In this document: positions 1-9,544 of the stretch, in pieces | How positions within the stretch are numbered: the stretch's first letter is position 1 | Layout: each line of letters starts with the position of its first letter | DNA from: Leucosporidium creatinivorum | Taxonomy: Eukaryota; Basidiomycota; Microbotryomycetes; Leucosporidiales; Leucosporidiaceae | Direction: 5' to 3' | Length of the DNA stretch: 22,603 nucleotides | Assembly: GCA_001600635.1 (NCBI GenBank) | Contig: BCKL01000001.1 | Coordinates: forward strand, 1 to 22,603 | Translations under genes and position numbers: made by a program | The notes under the pieces: generated by a model | Databases searched by the model: none | The model's input: only the letters and a program-made list of their open reading frames with translations | Told to the model about the DNA's origin: nothing

Positions 1-3000
1 CCACTCCGCCCACCATCTTTCCTCCCAGCAGCCGACACACGCTACACTCACTCCCATCAGCTTCTTCCACTCACCTCCGACCCTCTGCACCCCTTCCCTG
101 CCTTCGCGCACCCACTGGGCTCGTTCCAGCTCAGCTTGAGCTGCTCGTCGCTCCTGATGCTAGGGAACGAATCGTGTGTCTCTGGAAGCTGTAGGAGCCT
201 CGGATAAGCTCACCAGCGACCATAGGTGCGTTTTCGCTAGTCATACAGTTCCACAGCGACGGGCGCTGACTTCCTTGGCCTTTCGCCCCCCACTCTCTCA
301 GCCTCATCGTCGGCGCCTCCACTCGCTCGATTGCAGGGCCTCACCGAGCAACACGCCTCACGCTCCAAACTCTTACGCGCACTCGATACACGTCGACGGA
401 AAGCTGGTGCGTCTCGTACTGTCTTGCTCTGACCGTCGCTGAGGCCCTCCCAGCTGACTGAGCTGTATGTTGATAGGCGGATACTACACGGATCGCATGT
501 AACATCGTCTACTCAGCCCTACACTCCCCACCGTGTCTTCAAGGTTCGTCCTCGGCCCTCGCTCTCGAGCCGCGCTTCTCTTCCCGCCATTGACGCGCTC
601 TACACCCTCCACCACAGCCGTAATCTTCTCCGTTGCATATCACGACATTGGATGCTCGCCTGGCCATCAGCGACAACCTTGTACGTCTTGTGCGCTCGTC
701 CCGCGTTGGCGCCGAGCAGATGGAAGGACCCCATTGTGTGCTCTGGTGCACGGGTGGTGCTGCTGTAGATCTACGAGGGAAGTTGCTTGCAGTGGTGGTA
801 CTTGGGTGGTGTACATGTAGCTACATGGCACGCCAACTCAGCGGGAGGATGGGGCCCGACTTGCTCTCATCTGAGCTTGCTTGTCTACGACCAGGCGAGC
901 CAACTCCCTTCACCCCATGCAGACACTTTTCTGGTTTGATGAGAGAATACACGCTGAGCTTCGATGTCCCCGCAAGGCCTGCACAATCATCTGATGGGAC
1001 TTCGGCCCGGCGAAAGAGGCAAGGCCGGTTCGCTCCGTCTTGTCGTGATCTCCTTGCTCATGGTCAAAATCGTTCGTGTAAAGCTAAAATCAAGGAGTGA
1101 AGTGTTTTTGGCAATGAACCCCCTTTCTCGGCGCTAGCTCTCTCAGACTCTCCTCGCCGGCTGCTCATTACTCTTGGGGACCATGAAGAGTACCGAGTTG
1201 CGATCAAGCTGCACGGTACGTAACCTATGACTCGTGTCGAGGCTGGCGAAAGACGAGTCTCGCCGAAGACAGCTCTTGCCAAGCAGGCTCATCGCCGAGC
1301 GGCTCCCTCGCTCGCCGTTCTGCTGCTCTGCCGTCTAGTGGACGCAAGTCACCTTTTCACCGTCACTCAGCGTTTCGACCGAGCAAGATGCAGCTCCCAC
1401 ACCACACCACAGCCCGACGAGCCCAGCCCGAGCCCAAATCGAAGTTCGAACCTCCCAATCGATTTTCTCGCTCTTGCCGCTTCACTGCACCGCTCCTTCT
1501 CTGCTTCTTCTCTGTTCTGACTCGGCTCACTGTTGCTCGATCTCGGCTCGTGCTCTCTGCTCTGCTCAGCCCATAGAGCCCTTCCCCTGAGAGCAAGAGA
1601 GCAGCTCGCCGAGGCATCGCATCTCGCTTCCCCTGCTCGCTTCTCTTGGACGCTGGCCTGTCGTGCTTGTGAGTACAGCGATTCAGCCCGGTGTAGAGAG
1701 TCAAGTAGGTGCAAGTTCCCGATCAAGGGTGCAGGTGAGCCCCGTGCAAGGGTGAGGCAGGCGGCGACGGGACGACCGAGCAGAGGAGGGGCTCGGCGAC
1801 GCCCAGGGGAGCAGGTTTCGAGCACTAGTGGAAGGCTGATATACTGAGGTGCATTGACGCCTTGCTCAAAACCCCTGAATACTCTCTGGATGTCGTCCGC
1901 CGTCACTAGCAGAGTTCGCCGAGCAGCTCTCTAGACGAGTCGGCCTGAGGAGCTGTCGCCGTTCTCAGAGGTCTCGCTTGCGCACTGTGTCGTCGGTGCG
2001 GGAATAGAGCTCTGCTACAACGTCGCCGGCCTCTCAACTTCTGTGGGGTCAACCTGTATTTCAGCTTGCCGCCAAGCCGAGCGCTCGCTTCTACTTGCTG
2101 GTTTGCCTCGCTTCTCAGACGGGGAGGCGGGGTCATCAGCTGCGCAGATGAAACGAAGCGCTGGGCTCCTACTGCTGGAGGAGGACTCCGGCCTGCTGCA
2201 GAAGCAGAGCACAAGCTTGCCGCCCTCGGCGCCGAGGACTCGGGCTCGCTGTCGGTGTTTAAGCCTGAGTGCAGACGTCCTTGGTCTTGGTCACCGTGGA
2301 TACAGGTCTTGCAAGTCCCTGTGTTTGCCCAATGCAGCGTCTAGCGCACTGCTGTGCGCTCCAGCTTTCAGTAGCTCTCTCCTCGGCCCTTCCGCCGCTC
2401 ACTTCTGCACTTGCGCACCTCTTCTCACGGTGCTGCCGCTGAGCATGAGCCGGGTTATATGAGAAGTTAAGCCTCTCCAGTAAACGGTGAGTGAGCCAGC
2501 TGGATAGTCGGCGGTTTCTGTTCGAGGAGCAAGTGCGCCGAGCCGCTAGACGTGCCGAGGCGGCAAAGCAGGAGGGACGACTTGCTTTGCAGGGTTGTCC
2601 GAGGCGACAATACATAGTATGACGTGTGCTCTTTGCTAGCAGCTCCGCTGTATGCTGTCATTTCCGCTCCCCAGCTTGTCTCATCAGCTCGGCTCCGAGC
2701 TCGGCTTGGAGGTTGATAAGTCTGACCTTCAGACCGTCCTCAAGACCCGTATTTGGGTGAAGTGTGACATTGCTCAGAGATGAGAGTTGCTGGTCGACGG
2801 GTTGGTGCCTCTCCAGCTTTCACATGAGCCCCACAAGTTCACCGCCTGCGCCTGCAATTAGCGCCGAGCTCTCATGATCCGCTCAGTGCGCTACAGTAGT
2901 ATTGATGCTCAGTGCATGCAGTCTAGGCGACTCAATGCGGCGTGGGAAGTCGCTGCCTTGCTTCAGCCTGTCAGAAAGCGGAAAGAGGCCACGCGGCTCT

Positions 3001-3639
3001 CCATTCGGCGCTCGGCGGCGGGCAAGCCGCGACGGCTCGTTACTGCTCAGCGCCGCTCTCCTCTTATTGCCAGGTCGGTCAGAAAAGCTGGTCAACAGAC
3101 TAGCAGCAAAGAAAGGCTACCGACTCTCCCTCAATTCGCCTCGGCAAACCGAGCACCTCAACTCTCGCTCGCGTCTCACTTCAAAGTCGGAAGCAGAGTT
3201 CCTCCCTGATCAGAAGTGAAGTAGCAGCTACGTCTCCAAGCAAGTCCTCAGACAAGCTACAGTATCACACGGCTCAGCCTCCCCCCCGACTGACCGAGCC
3301 ATCTCTTCGCTCCCTCAGCGCCGAGCTCTTCACCTCAACGCCTCCTCAAGCTCTCACCGAAGCTCGAACATCGCCGCGGATTACGCAGAGGCCATCCTGG
3401 GTCTGTAAAAGTCGGCCCTCTAGCCTGGGAGGCGAGGCTTGCGGAGAGGACATTGTAGCGGGAGGGCTGAGGAAGGCGTCCGAGTAGTTCGGCGGGAGGG
3501 AGGTGGCGGAGGGAGGCTGGTGAGGGCGTGTTGGTGGGTGTGGTTGCTTTGAGATGCGTTACATGTGTGGAAGGGACTGCAGGCAGGGATAGAAGGGAAG
3601 GAGACTACTTCAAGCGACGTGGAGGGATTACAAGTGCAA
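1..3639. other. Long stretch with no supported gene
   Basis: Only short overlapping open frames occur here on both strands. None shows a recognisable domain, a protein-like composition that favours one frame, or a chain of exons joined by good splice sites. Isolated donor-like and acceptor-like words exist but do not link compatible frames. No tRNA-like T-arm with a pairing stem was found; the GTTCGAA near 1445 has no matching stem. The stretch is rich in short GC words related to GCGCCGAGCT, for example at 2861 and 3318, and the perfect 12-bp palindrome CTCGGCGCCGAG lies at 2226-2237. It may be intergenic DNA, a noncoding transcript locus or decayed sequence; I cannot tell which. Confidence 0.5.
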
Positions 3640-4180
3640 GGACTGGCCCTTTCACTCCTTCGTCTGACGCCTCGGACTCGGACTCGGACTCGGACTCACT
3701 CGAAGCTGAGTCCATTTCTTCTTCTCTCGATGACTAAGATCGTCTCGCTGACGTTTGCTCGACGCCGAGTCTCATCTCCGAGTTCGGCGCCGAGCTCTCT
3801 CATTTCCAAAGACTCGCTTGCCGTCTCCCTCACTCCCTCATCCTTCCACTTCCTCTCTCGCTTGCTCAATGCTTCCACCTTCACCTCGACCTGTACTACA
3901 TCCCTCACCTCCTCCGCCTTCTCCACCTTCCAGCCCCCTCGGCCTCGGCTAGCCTCGGATCGGGTAAATGAGGTGGACGCGCCGGAGTAGATCGATCGTT
4001 CAGCTTGTGTAGATTTTCCCTCAACCCTCTCTCTCTCTTTTACCTTACCGCTTCCGTCACCCCTCCTCTCGGGATTGCCTTTCCCTTTCCCTTCCATCTC
4101 TTTCAGCAACTAAGACTCAATACTCTGTTCTCGACTCGCCCCCTCGAGAGCTCTCCCTTTTCCTCCGACTCCTCCAATAA
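3640..4180. other. Pyrimidine-rich tract, coding status undecided
   Basis: The plus strand is strongly C/T-rich here. It gives a Ser/Thr-rich plus-strand frame (3565-3990) and a Glu/Lys/Arg-rich minus-strand frame (3696-4109, 137 codons). The minus frame has a charged, helix-like composition and ends near a GTGAGT donor-like word, so it could be an exon of an unrecognised gene. Strand-skewed low-complexity DNA gives the same picture by chance, and no second exon can be tied to it. I therefore do not call a gene. Confidence 0.35.
3671..3694. repeat. Hexanucleotide tandem repeat (CTCGGA)x4
   Basis: Four perfect head-to-tail copies of CTCGGA are followed by one degenerate unit (CTCACT). The repeat lies at the start of the pyrimidine-rich tract. 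Confidence 0.85.
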
Positions 4181-6069
4181 GCAGTAGATCCGTCTCCGAG
4201 TTCGCTCGGGGTCGGGTTCCTGCAACAAGCCGCCGAGAGATCGCGAGCGAGCTGCTGCTAGGAGAGTGCTGTGGTAGCCCTGCAATTGAAAAAGAGCAGG
4301 CAAATCGCGTCCTCTGTTACTGCTGCAAGCTCGTCCTGGCCACGTACAGAGCTGAAGCACGAGCAGGCTGTCGCTCGCGCTCCGAGCTCCGAAAGGCGAG
4401 AGCGGTCCGCAAGCTGCAGCAAGAGCTAGATGGTGCTGCCCAACAGCACATTGACACTGAGGGGCAAAAAGCAGCTCGCGCTTGGAAGCACTAGTCCTCG
4501 CACCCCGCTGCGCAGAGCAGCCAAGCGAGGCAGACAAGCGTCGAGCAGCAAGCCCTGCGTAAAGGCTGGGCAAGCTGTGAGGGGGAGTGACAAAACATAT
4601 ACCGCCCGCGTCGTCACTGCAATGCTCAGATGGGACATTTGACATCAGGCAGCCTCCCCCGCCGCCTTCATCGGCAGCGAAAGCCGGCGCCGAGCGCGAG
4701 GGATCCAGCTGAGACCGACCAACAACCTGGTGCTGGGCCTCTCATCGTGTGAGATGACCCAAACAAGTAAGCAGTGCAGAAGAAGTTCGCATGGCTGGCA
4801 AACCGACGAGAAGCGCAGGACAGCTCGTCCCGCACTCCACCTCCGAGCCAGTCGCCTCACACCCCAGCTCTGAAGGGTGTTTGTAACTTCACTTCCAGCC
4901 CATCACTAGTCACACCTCAGCCATCCCGCGCTGCTATCACACTAACAGTAAAGCAAAGGGAAGCAAGCGAGCAGTGAACGCCGAGACGAGTCCCAGCCGG
5001 CCAGGCGACAGATGCAGTTTTGCGCAAATCGAAGCACAGCATGCCCTTTTCAGAGCAGCTAGACTTCAGAACAAGAGCGCAGGAAGGCTCCAACAAGGCA
5101 GTGAAGCACGAGAACCTTGTCCTCGCCCTCCACCGCCGAGGGACACCGGACAGCTGCTCCGCTCCTTAGCTGCTGAGGGCCCAAGACTCAGAGCTTGACG
5201 AGCTGCCCAGTACACAGGCGGTAAAACCCATCTATCACGACGATTCAGTCCGCTCAGCCCTCCTAGAGAGCCAAGCGATGCAGGAAAGCGTGGACAGGTC
5301 AGCGCCGAGCAGGCCGAGCGGACGCCCAAGCTACAAGTAGAGCCTCACAGTCAGCTCAAGGGTCGTCGCGTTATCGAGTGTAGTGTCGCAGCGCAACTAC
5401 ATCACTCACGAGGCTGAAGCCCAACACCCGAAGTTCTCGAGCCCCAGCGCCGAAGCGTATAGTGCGGGGTCGCCGGGCTCACTCAACGGCACTCAAAGTA
5501 CCCCCGAGAGCCGGGCGAATAGCTTATTAGATAGCTGGCGCTCGCCAGTAGTAGACCACTCGCCCCGCTGCTCCCCAGCAGCGAAACGAGCCGGTCGAAG
5601 CGGGCGGGCGAGCGAGTCCTGGGCTGCTGCTGCTCGTCGGCTACAGCCGCGAGCACGACGGCTCGAGCAGCAGCCCACCGCAGAGAAAAACCAGAATTTA
5701 ACATTCCCAGACATCCCCTCCAGCAGTCACTCGCGAGCCGCCAAAGCAAGACCTCAGAGATGCGTCGTCGAGCTGCTTGTTGAGCCTGCTCTGCAGCGAG
5801 CTGAGGCTTAAGAGCATCAGTGGAGCGAGTATGACGCAAGAACTCCCACCCTCCGCTGCAGGGCACCAGCCCCTGCGCTCCGCCCCCGACAGCTGCTCTT
5901 TCGCGTCTTCCATCTCCCGCTGGCCCGACCGCCCTGCAGTGAAGTGCTAGAGCGCACCGTCTGTACCCTGTCAGATCTCTCCAGCTGCTCTGCCCTCCGG
6001 CACACCTGTTCCGGCTGCCCGTCCCTTGCTCCCTCTGACCGGTCGATTCCAGCTTGACGACGTGGCCGA
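4181..6069. other. Stretch with no supported gene
   Basis: Open frames of up to 180 codons exist on both strands, for example 4103-4645 minus and 5383-5811 plus. They overlap each other, have no recognisable motif and read like chance frames in GC-rich DNA. Words related to GCGCCGAGC recur (4687, 5302), and a strong hairpin-forming sequence lies at 5621-5676. No RNA gene was recognised. Confidence 0.45.
5621..5676. repeat. Imperfect inverted repeat with nested hairpin
   Basis: The left arm starting GGGCTGCTGC at 5621 pairs with CGAGCAGCAGCCC at 5664-5676. Thirteen bases match if one CTG unit on the left is looped out. Inside lies a smaller stem, CGGCT-AC-AGCCG. The structure could form a cruciform in DNA or a hairpin in RNA. 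It is not followed by a T-run and nothing links it to a gene. Confidence 0.6.
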
Positions 6070-6943
6070 ATGAGAGGTGATGAGGTGCAGAAGAAGAGAG
6101 AGTCGGTGAGAGGTGATAGAGGAAGCGGTAGTAGTCCTGTAGCCTTTTATCCCGAGTCGAAAGGCGAAAGGAAGCGAGAGCAACGAGGTCAAGGTGAGGG
6201 GAGGAAGCGGAGGAGCGACTCGAGCTCGAGTTCGGCTTTCGGTGTCGAGACAGTGGAGGCTTCGCTTTCTCTGTTCATCTCTGGGGGTGGTCAAAAGCTC
6301 AGCTTCATTAACAACAACACTGGTGAGCCTCTCTTTTTCTCTTGCGAGGAGCTCGGCGACAAGAGCTGATCATCGCTTTCTGCTGCCTCCCTTCTTCCCC
6401 CGCCCCACAGGACGCTTCGTCGTCTCGAATGGCACTACTGCACGTCTGGTCCGCGAGAACATTATCGTTTCGTAAGTCGCCGCTGCTGGTCTTGCTCCCC
6501 TCCCGCGTGAAGGGCGAAAGCTGACCTTCTCCTGCTTGCTCACAGCAACGGCGTGGTGCACGTGATCGACACCGTCCTCTACAACACGGCTGGTAATACC
6601 AGTGGGTGAGTCTCAATCTTTCAGCTCCTCCTCACCGCTCCCCCTCGCTCGGCGCTGAATCTCGGCGCTGCCTCTCGCCTCCTCGAATAGAGTCCCCTCG
6701 GCTACCTCGACTTCCAGCCCTACTGCCTCCGTCACCACCTCCGTCTTCGCCACCTCATCCTTCCCCAGCACCACCTCGGAGAGCTCTCTTACTTCGGCCC
6801 CCTCCTCCGAAACCTCGACCGGCACCGTCTCTTCGCTGGTCTCCACGGCTAGCGGCATCTCCAGCCCCCTCACTAGCGAGGTGGGATCTGCGCTTCCTAC
6901 GAGGAAAGTCAAGCGCTCGAGGCTTGCTCCTCTTCTTGCTTGA
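6070..6943 (+). CDS. Putative chimeric gene: new 5' exon joined to a fasciclin (FAS1) C-terminal half
   Basis: Exons 6070-6322, 6411-6471, 6546-6605 and 6691-6943 join in phase to 208 codons ending in TGA. From 6288 on, the sequence copies the 3' part of the fasciclin gene at 21257-21911 (opposite strand), including introns and splice sites. It keeps the FAS1 H2-type motif (NGVVHVIDTVL) and the Ser/Thr-rich tail. The first half of the FAS1 domain, with the FAPTN motif, is missing. Codons from 6070 to about 6287 are unrelated to the fasciclin gene, basic and hydrophilic, with no signal peptide, so a secreted product is unlikely from this start. The start ATG lacks a purine at -3 and is chosen only because it is upstream and in frame. 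Splice sites and frame are seen directly; expression is inference. Alternatively this is a truncated, silent 3' fragment, or its true first exon lies further upstream. Confidence 0.45.
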
Positions 6944-7183
6944 GGGTCGGGCGGGTCTCGGAGGGGAAGAAGACTAACTGGGGGATTCGTGATTGTGCTT
7001 CGTCTGTCGGCTGCTTAATTCATAGCGTTGGCTCATACCGTTTTCTTGAAGTGCGCGAGCGAGAAGCCAAGCCTCGAGAGCCGAGCGAAGAGCGAGTTGG
7101 CTGGTCGAACTTTCGCCGCGAACGGAACAAGCGCTTTGCTGTCTTCTCGAGCCACACGCGGAGCAGGCGCACTAGTTGCAGCC

Positions 7184-8431
7184 TCAAATATCCTCCCAGA
7201 CCGGCTCTATCCACCTATGCAGCTCGACTCCTGCCTTGCGAGCTGTCTTGACCGCCGCTATCCACTCCTTCTCCGTCCCTCGAGCCTCTAGAGTTCGGCT
7301 GAGCTTGATGCTCTTCAGCCGAGGGCGTCGGCCAGAGTTGACGAGCACCGTGAGATCTTGGGGCGTGACCGGCATGATGCTGAGCTCTAGGGATTGGATG
7401 GAACGAGGGAGGAGGAGGAGGAGCGCCGAGTCGAGGTAGACCGGCTTCGGTGGGGGCGACGGCTCGGTACTGAAGAAGTCGTAGGAGGTCGTTGTGTAGT
7501 CGATGTACCAGTTAGAGAGGTGAAGATGGGCGAGATTGGGGTTCCTGTCGCGGAGTGTGCGGAAGAGCGAGGGGAGGAGATTGGCCGACTCGTCGATTCC
7601 TTTAAGCGCGAGCGTGAGGGAGCTGAGGGCTCTGAGATGTTGAAGATGGCGGGAGACGTCGGCACGAGTTTGGTCATGTGCAGGGAGCTCTAGCGTGTGC
7701 AGTGTTGGACGCGAGTTCTTGAGGAGGGCACCAAGGGTGTAGTGCGCGAGTTCGGTCGATTTGAGTCGGAGGGTGTGGAGTCGAAAGTCGAAGGAAGAGG
7801 GGCAGAGCCCGTCGAGGTCTTGATGTAGCCCGGAATTGGATTTCAGGGTGAGCTTTTGAAGACCTGGGAGGACGTCGAGAAGGCGTAGGCAATTGTAGCC
7901 CGAGTAGTCGAGGGTGAGCGCCCGGATGTCGAGCGGCCTTTCACGAGCGACCAGCGCTGTAGATGCTGCAGATGCCGTCATCTCCATGTCATAGTCGACC
8001 TCCTCCCTTAAATCCATGTGGAACTCTTGGACGTTGAGGCAGCTCCGCAACAGCTGTTTGACGACGCGGGGGACCTGCCCATCATCGCTCGAGATCCTGC
8101 TTCTGCTGTCGGTGGTGACGGTGATCGTTTCGACCAAATCGGCAAGCCGTTTATACCGTCGGAGGCAGTGGCACAGAGCCTCGTCGGCGTTGTACCACCA
8201 GTAATTGATACTGGAAGCGACCGAGTCGGCATCGGAGTCGCTGTCCGGCGCGCCGTGATTCTGAAAGTCTTCCGAGACCTCCCAGCTGAACGTGATGGTG
8301 ATGTGGCGATAAAGTTTTGTTCGCGCAAGAGGAAGGGTGGTCTTGGAGGTGCGGCAGAGGATGGCGAGGGCGCTAGGCGAGGCGTGAAGGAGGATTTGGT
8401 TGAAGAGCTCGTTCGGGAGGGAGGGGGGCAT
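7184..8431 (-). CDS. F-box / leucine-rich-repeat protein (copy A1, intact)
   Basis: This is an uninterrupted 415-codon frame. The N-terminal F-box-like segment, about residues 4-45, contains LPNELFNQILLHASPSAL followed by an LCRTSK...LARTKLYRHI stretch. F-box proteins use this region to bind Skp1 in SCF ubiquitin ligases. Residues of about 150-395 form irregular leucine-rich repeats, usual for substrate recognition. The motif YLDSALLLLLP is shared with the homologue at 19766-20996. The ATG at 8431 is supported by an upstream 5'-UTR intron (8453-8510) whose splice sites are conserved in the homologue. The gene is divergent from the F-box gene at 9467-10685 and shares a promoter spacer with it. 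It is the only one of four family copies here with a clean reading frame. Skp1 binding is inferred from the family; the substrate is unknown. Confidence 0.85.
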   Translation of the reverse strand: MPPSLPNELFNQILLHASPSALAILCRTSKTTLPLARTKLYRHITITFSWEVSEDFQNHGAPDSDSDADSVASSINYWWYNADEALCHCLRRYKRLADLVETITVTTDSRSRISSDDGQVPRVVKQLLRSCLNVQEFHMDLREEVDYDMEMTASAASTALVARERPLDIRALTLDYSGYNCLRLLDVLPGLQKLTLKSNSGLHQDLDGLCPSSFDFRLHTLRLKSTELAHYTLGALLKNSRPTLHTLELPAHDQTRADVSRHLQHLRALSSLTLALKGIDESANLLPSLFRTLRDRNPNLAHLHLSNWYIDYTTTSYDFFSTEPSPPPKPVYLDSALLLLLPRSIQSLELSIMPVTPQDLTVLVNSGRRPRLKSIKLSRTLEARGTEKEWIAAVKTARKAGVELHRWIEPVWEDI

Positions 8432-8452
8432 GTTGGAGGGTGGGGAGCGGGC

Positions 8453-8510
8453 CTGCGGAAGCGCGAATTAGCTGCATTCACTTTGATGTAAGCTCTGAAG
8501 CTGTACTCAC
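8453..8510 (-). other. 5'-UTR intron of F-box gene A1
   Basis: Donor GTGAGTACAGC and acceptor CTTCCGCAG enclose 58 nt, 21 nt upstream of the ATG. The homologous intron at 19685-19743 (59 nt, GTGAGTGCAGC to CTCTTGTAG) is alignable along its length, which supports real splicing. Confidence 0.75.
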
Positions 8511-8573
8511 CTAGCGAGGTGTTGTAGTACCTTTTGAGAGTCGAGAAGAGCGCCGAGCTGAACTGGTGACGAG

Positions 8574-8644
8574 CTGAGAGAGGGTAGAAGGTTCAGCCTG
8601 CTGCTCTGATCGAAGGAGGGAGACCCGGAGATAGTGAAGCTTAC
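8574..8644 (-). other. Second 5'-UTR intron of F-box gene A1
   Basis: Donor AAG|GTAAGCTTC and acceptor TCTCAG|CTCGTCAC enclose 71 nt with a GCTGA branch-like word. The homologous position in the other arm (19562-19621) has GTGAGCTCT and CCTCAG|CTCGTCAC. A later acceptor (ending 8563) is also possible. Confidence 0.6.
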
Positions 8645-8649
8645 CTTAT

Positions 8650-9113
8650 ACGATTCAACAGTCACGACAAGCAGTGAACGAGCAGCGACCGAGCAGCAGC
8701 CGACGCGTCCAAACTCAGCGCGTCAAGCTGGCGAGCTTTGGAGAGAAGAGAGGGCTGGTCTAGTACAGCCTAGCAGGTAGTGCTGGTCCTGATTATACTC
8801 TCGGCGATGTCGGAGCTGAGAGACGAGTCCAGACGAGGTAGCGGCAGGAGCGAGAAAGGCGAAGTCGAAGCGATTCGCTGGTTGTGCTCCTCCTACATCT
8901 TTGGCTCGTCTCGGCTGCTTCGAATCGCGGACAGGATACAAAGCTACAGGGGAACCCGCGCGTGCTCTACGAAGCTCTACCACAGGACTAGCCCTCACTC
9001 ACCTTTCGAGCGCCCTCTCGTCGCGCTCGCTCGACTTGCTGGAAACGAGCTGGAGAGCTGAAAGGCCTGGGACAAAGCTGCCAAGCATTGCAGCAACAGT
9101 ACAATAAGCTATG
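8650..9113. promoter_or_regulatory. Divergent promoter spacer between F-box genes A1 and A2
   Basis: The spacer lies between the first 5'-UTR exons of two divergent F-box genes. It matches, in reverse complement, the spacer at about 19080-19560. One block of about 50 nt around 8824-8883 is nearly identical in both arms, and so is the block around 8890-8935. Short frames run through it on both strands, but they are conserved at the DNA level and are not continued by coding exons. A bidirectional promoter is the simplest reading; recent gene conversion could also explain the identity. Confidence 0.6.
8702..8724. promoter_or_regulatory. Paired GACGCG elements, MCB-like, upstream of F-box A1
   Basis: The palindrome GACGCGTC (8702-8709) and a second half-element AGCGCGTC (8717-8724) lie close together. 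The same pair and spacing occur in the other arm, ending in GACGCGTC at 19498-19505. ACGCGT is the MluI cell-cycle box bound by MBF (Mbp1/Swi6) in fungi. Binding here is inference. Confidence 0.45.
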
Positions 9114-9307
9114 GTGAGCTTCTTTCCCGCCATCAAGGCTCGTAGATGTAGGGAGACTGGCAGCAGCCAGAAGGGCAAGGCGGGACGAGTTGGGCGTTGA
9201 TGCAGGCTGTAAAGAGCTCGAAGAGATGGTGCAGGTCGCTCTAAGGGAGTGGAGCAGCTGGTCGTACACCTAGATGCTCTTGCTGACCTTTGCCTCCCTC
9301 GCAACAG
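9114..9307 (+). other. 5'-UTR intron of F-box gene A2
   Basis: Donor GTGAGCTTC and acceptor CCCTCGCAACAG enclose 194 nt with TGCTGACC as branch site. The counterpart in the other arm, read from the minus strand, has the same donor GTGAGCTTC and ends in CCACTTCGCAG just before the conserved CTCGGCGCAGAGCAAGCTC word. A second UTR intron ending at TTCTACAG (9433) is likely. Confidence 0.6.
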
Positions 9308-9466
9308 CTCGCCTCCGTGTTCTCGGCGCAGAGCAAGCTCGCTTCGAATCTGTGCTCGCTCTCCACAACTTCGTGGTCAGTCGAGGCGGTCCGTCGAGCC
9401 AGAGCCCTGAAGCTGACGACTGACCTTCTACAGCTCACCTTCCCCTTCGCCCTCGCCCTCGCCGCC

Positions 9467-9544
9467 ATGTCGCCTCCTTCCCCTTCGCCGTCATGTCGCC
9501 TCCTTCCCCTTCGCCGTCATGTCGCCTCCTTCCCCTTCGCCGTC
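9467..9544 (+). repeat. 26-bp tandem repeat x3, each unit starting with ATG
   Basis: Three perfect copies begin at 9467, 9493 and 9519. Each starts with ATGTCGCCTCC. Because 26 is not a multiple of three, the three ATGs open three different frames. Only the last (9519) is in frame with the F-box coding region. Confidence 0.95.

Noticed and set aside
1436-1465. GTTCGAAC as a tRNA T-loop
   Set aside because: The flanking bases do not form a five-base-pair stem, and no D-arm or acceptor stem is in place.
3696-4109. Charged, coiled-coil-like 137-codon minus-strand frame
   Set aside because: It lies in a purine/pyrimidine-skewed tract where such composition arises by chance. No partner exon or domain was seen, and an equally long frame exists on the other strand.
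4103-4645. 180-codon minus-strand open frame
   Set aside because: The composition looks random (many Cys, Ser and Leu runs without a motif), and competing frames run on the opposite strand.
6613-6912. Glu/Val-rich 99-codon minus-strand frame, repeated at 21288-21587 on the plus strand
   Set aside because: It is the antisense shadow of the Ser/Thr-rich last exon of the two FAS1 copies.
8780-9107. Parallel short frames in the two divergent spacers that look like a conserved small protein
   Set aside because: They are conserved on both strands and in several frames at DNA level. Start and stop positions differ between the arms, and the frames cross predicted UTR splice sites.
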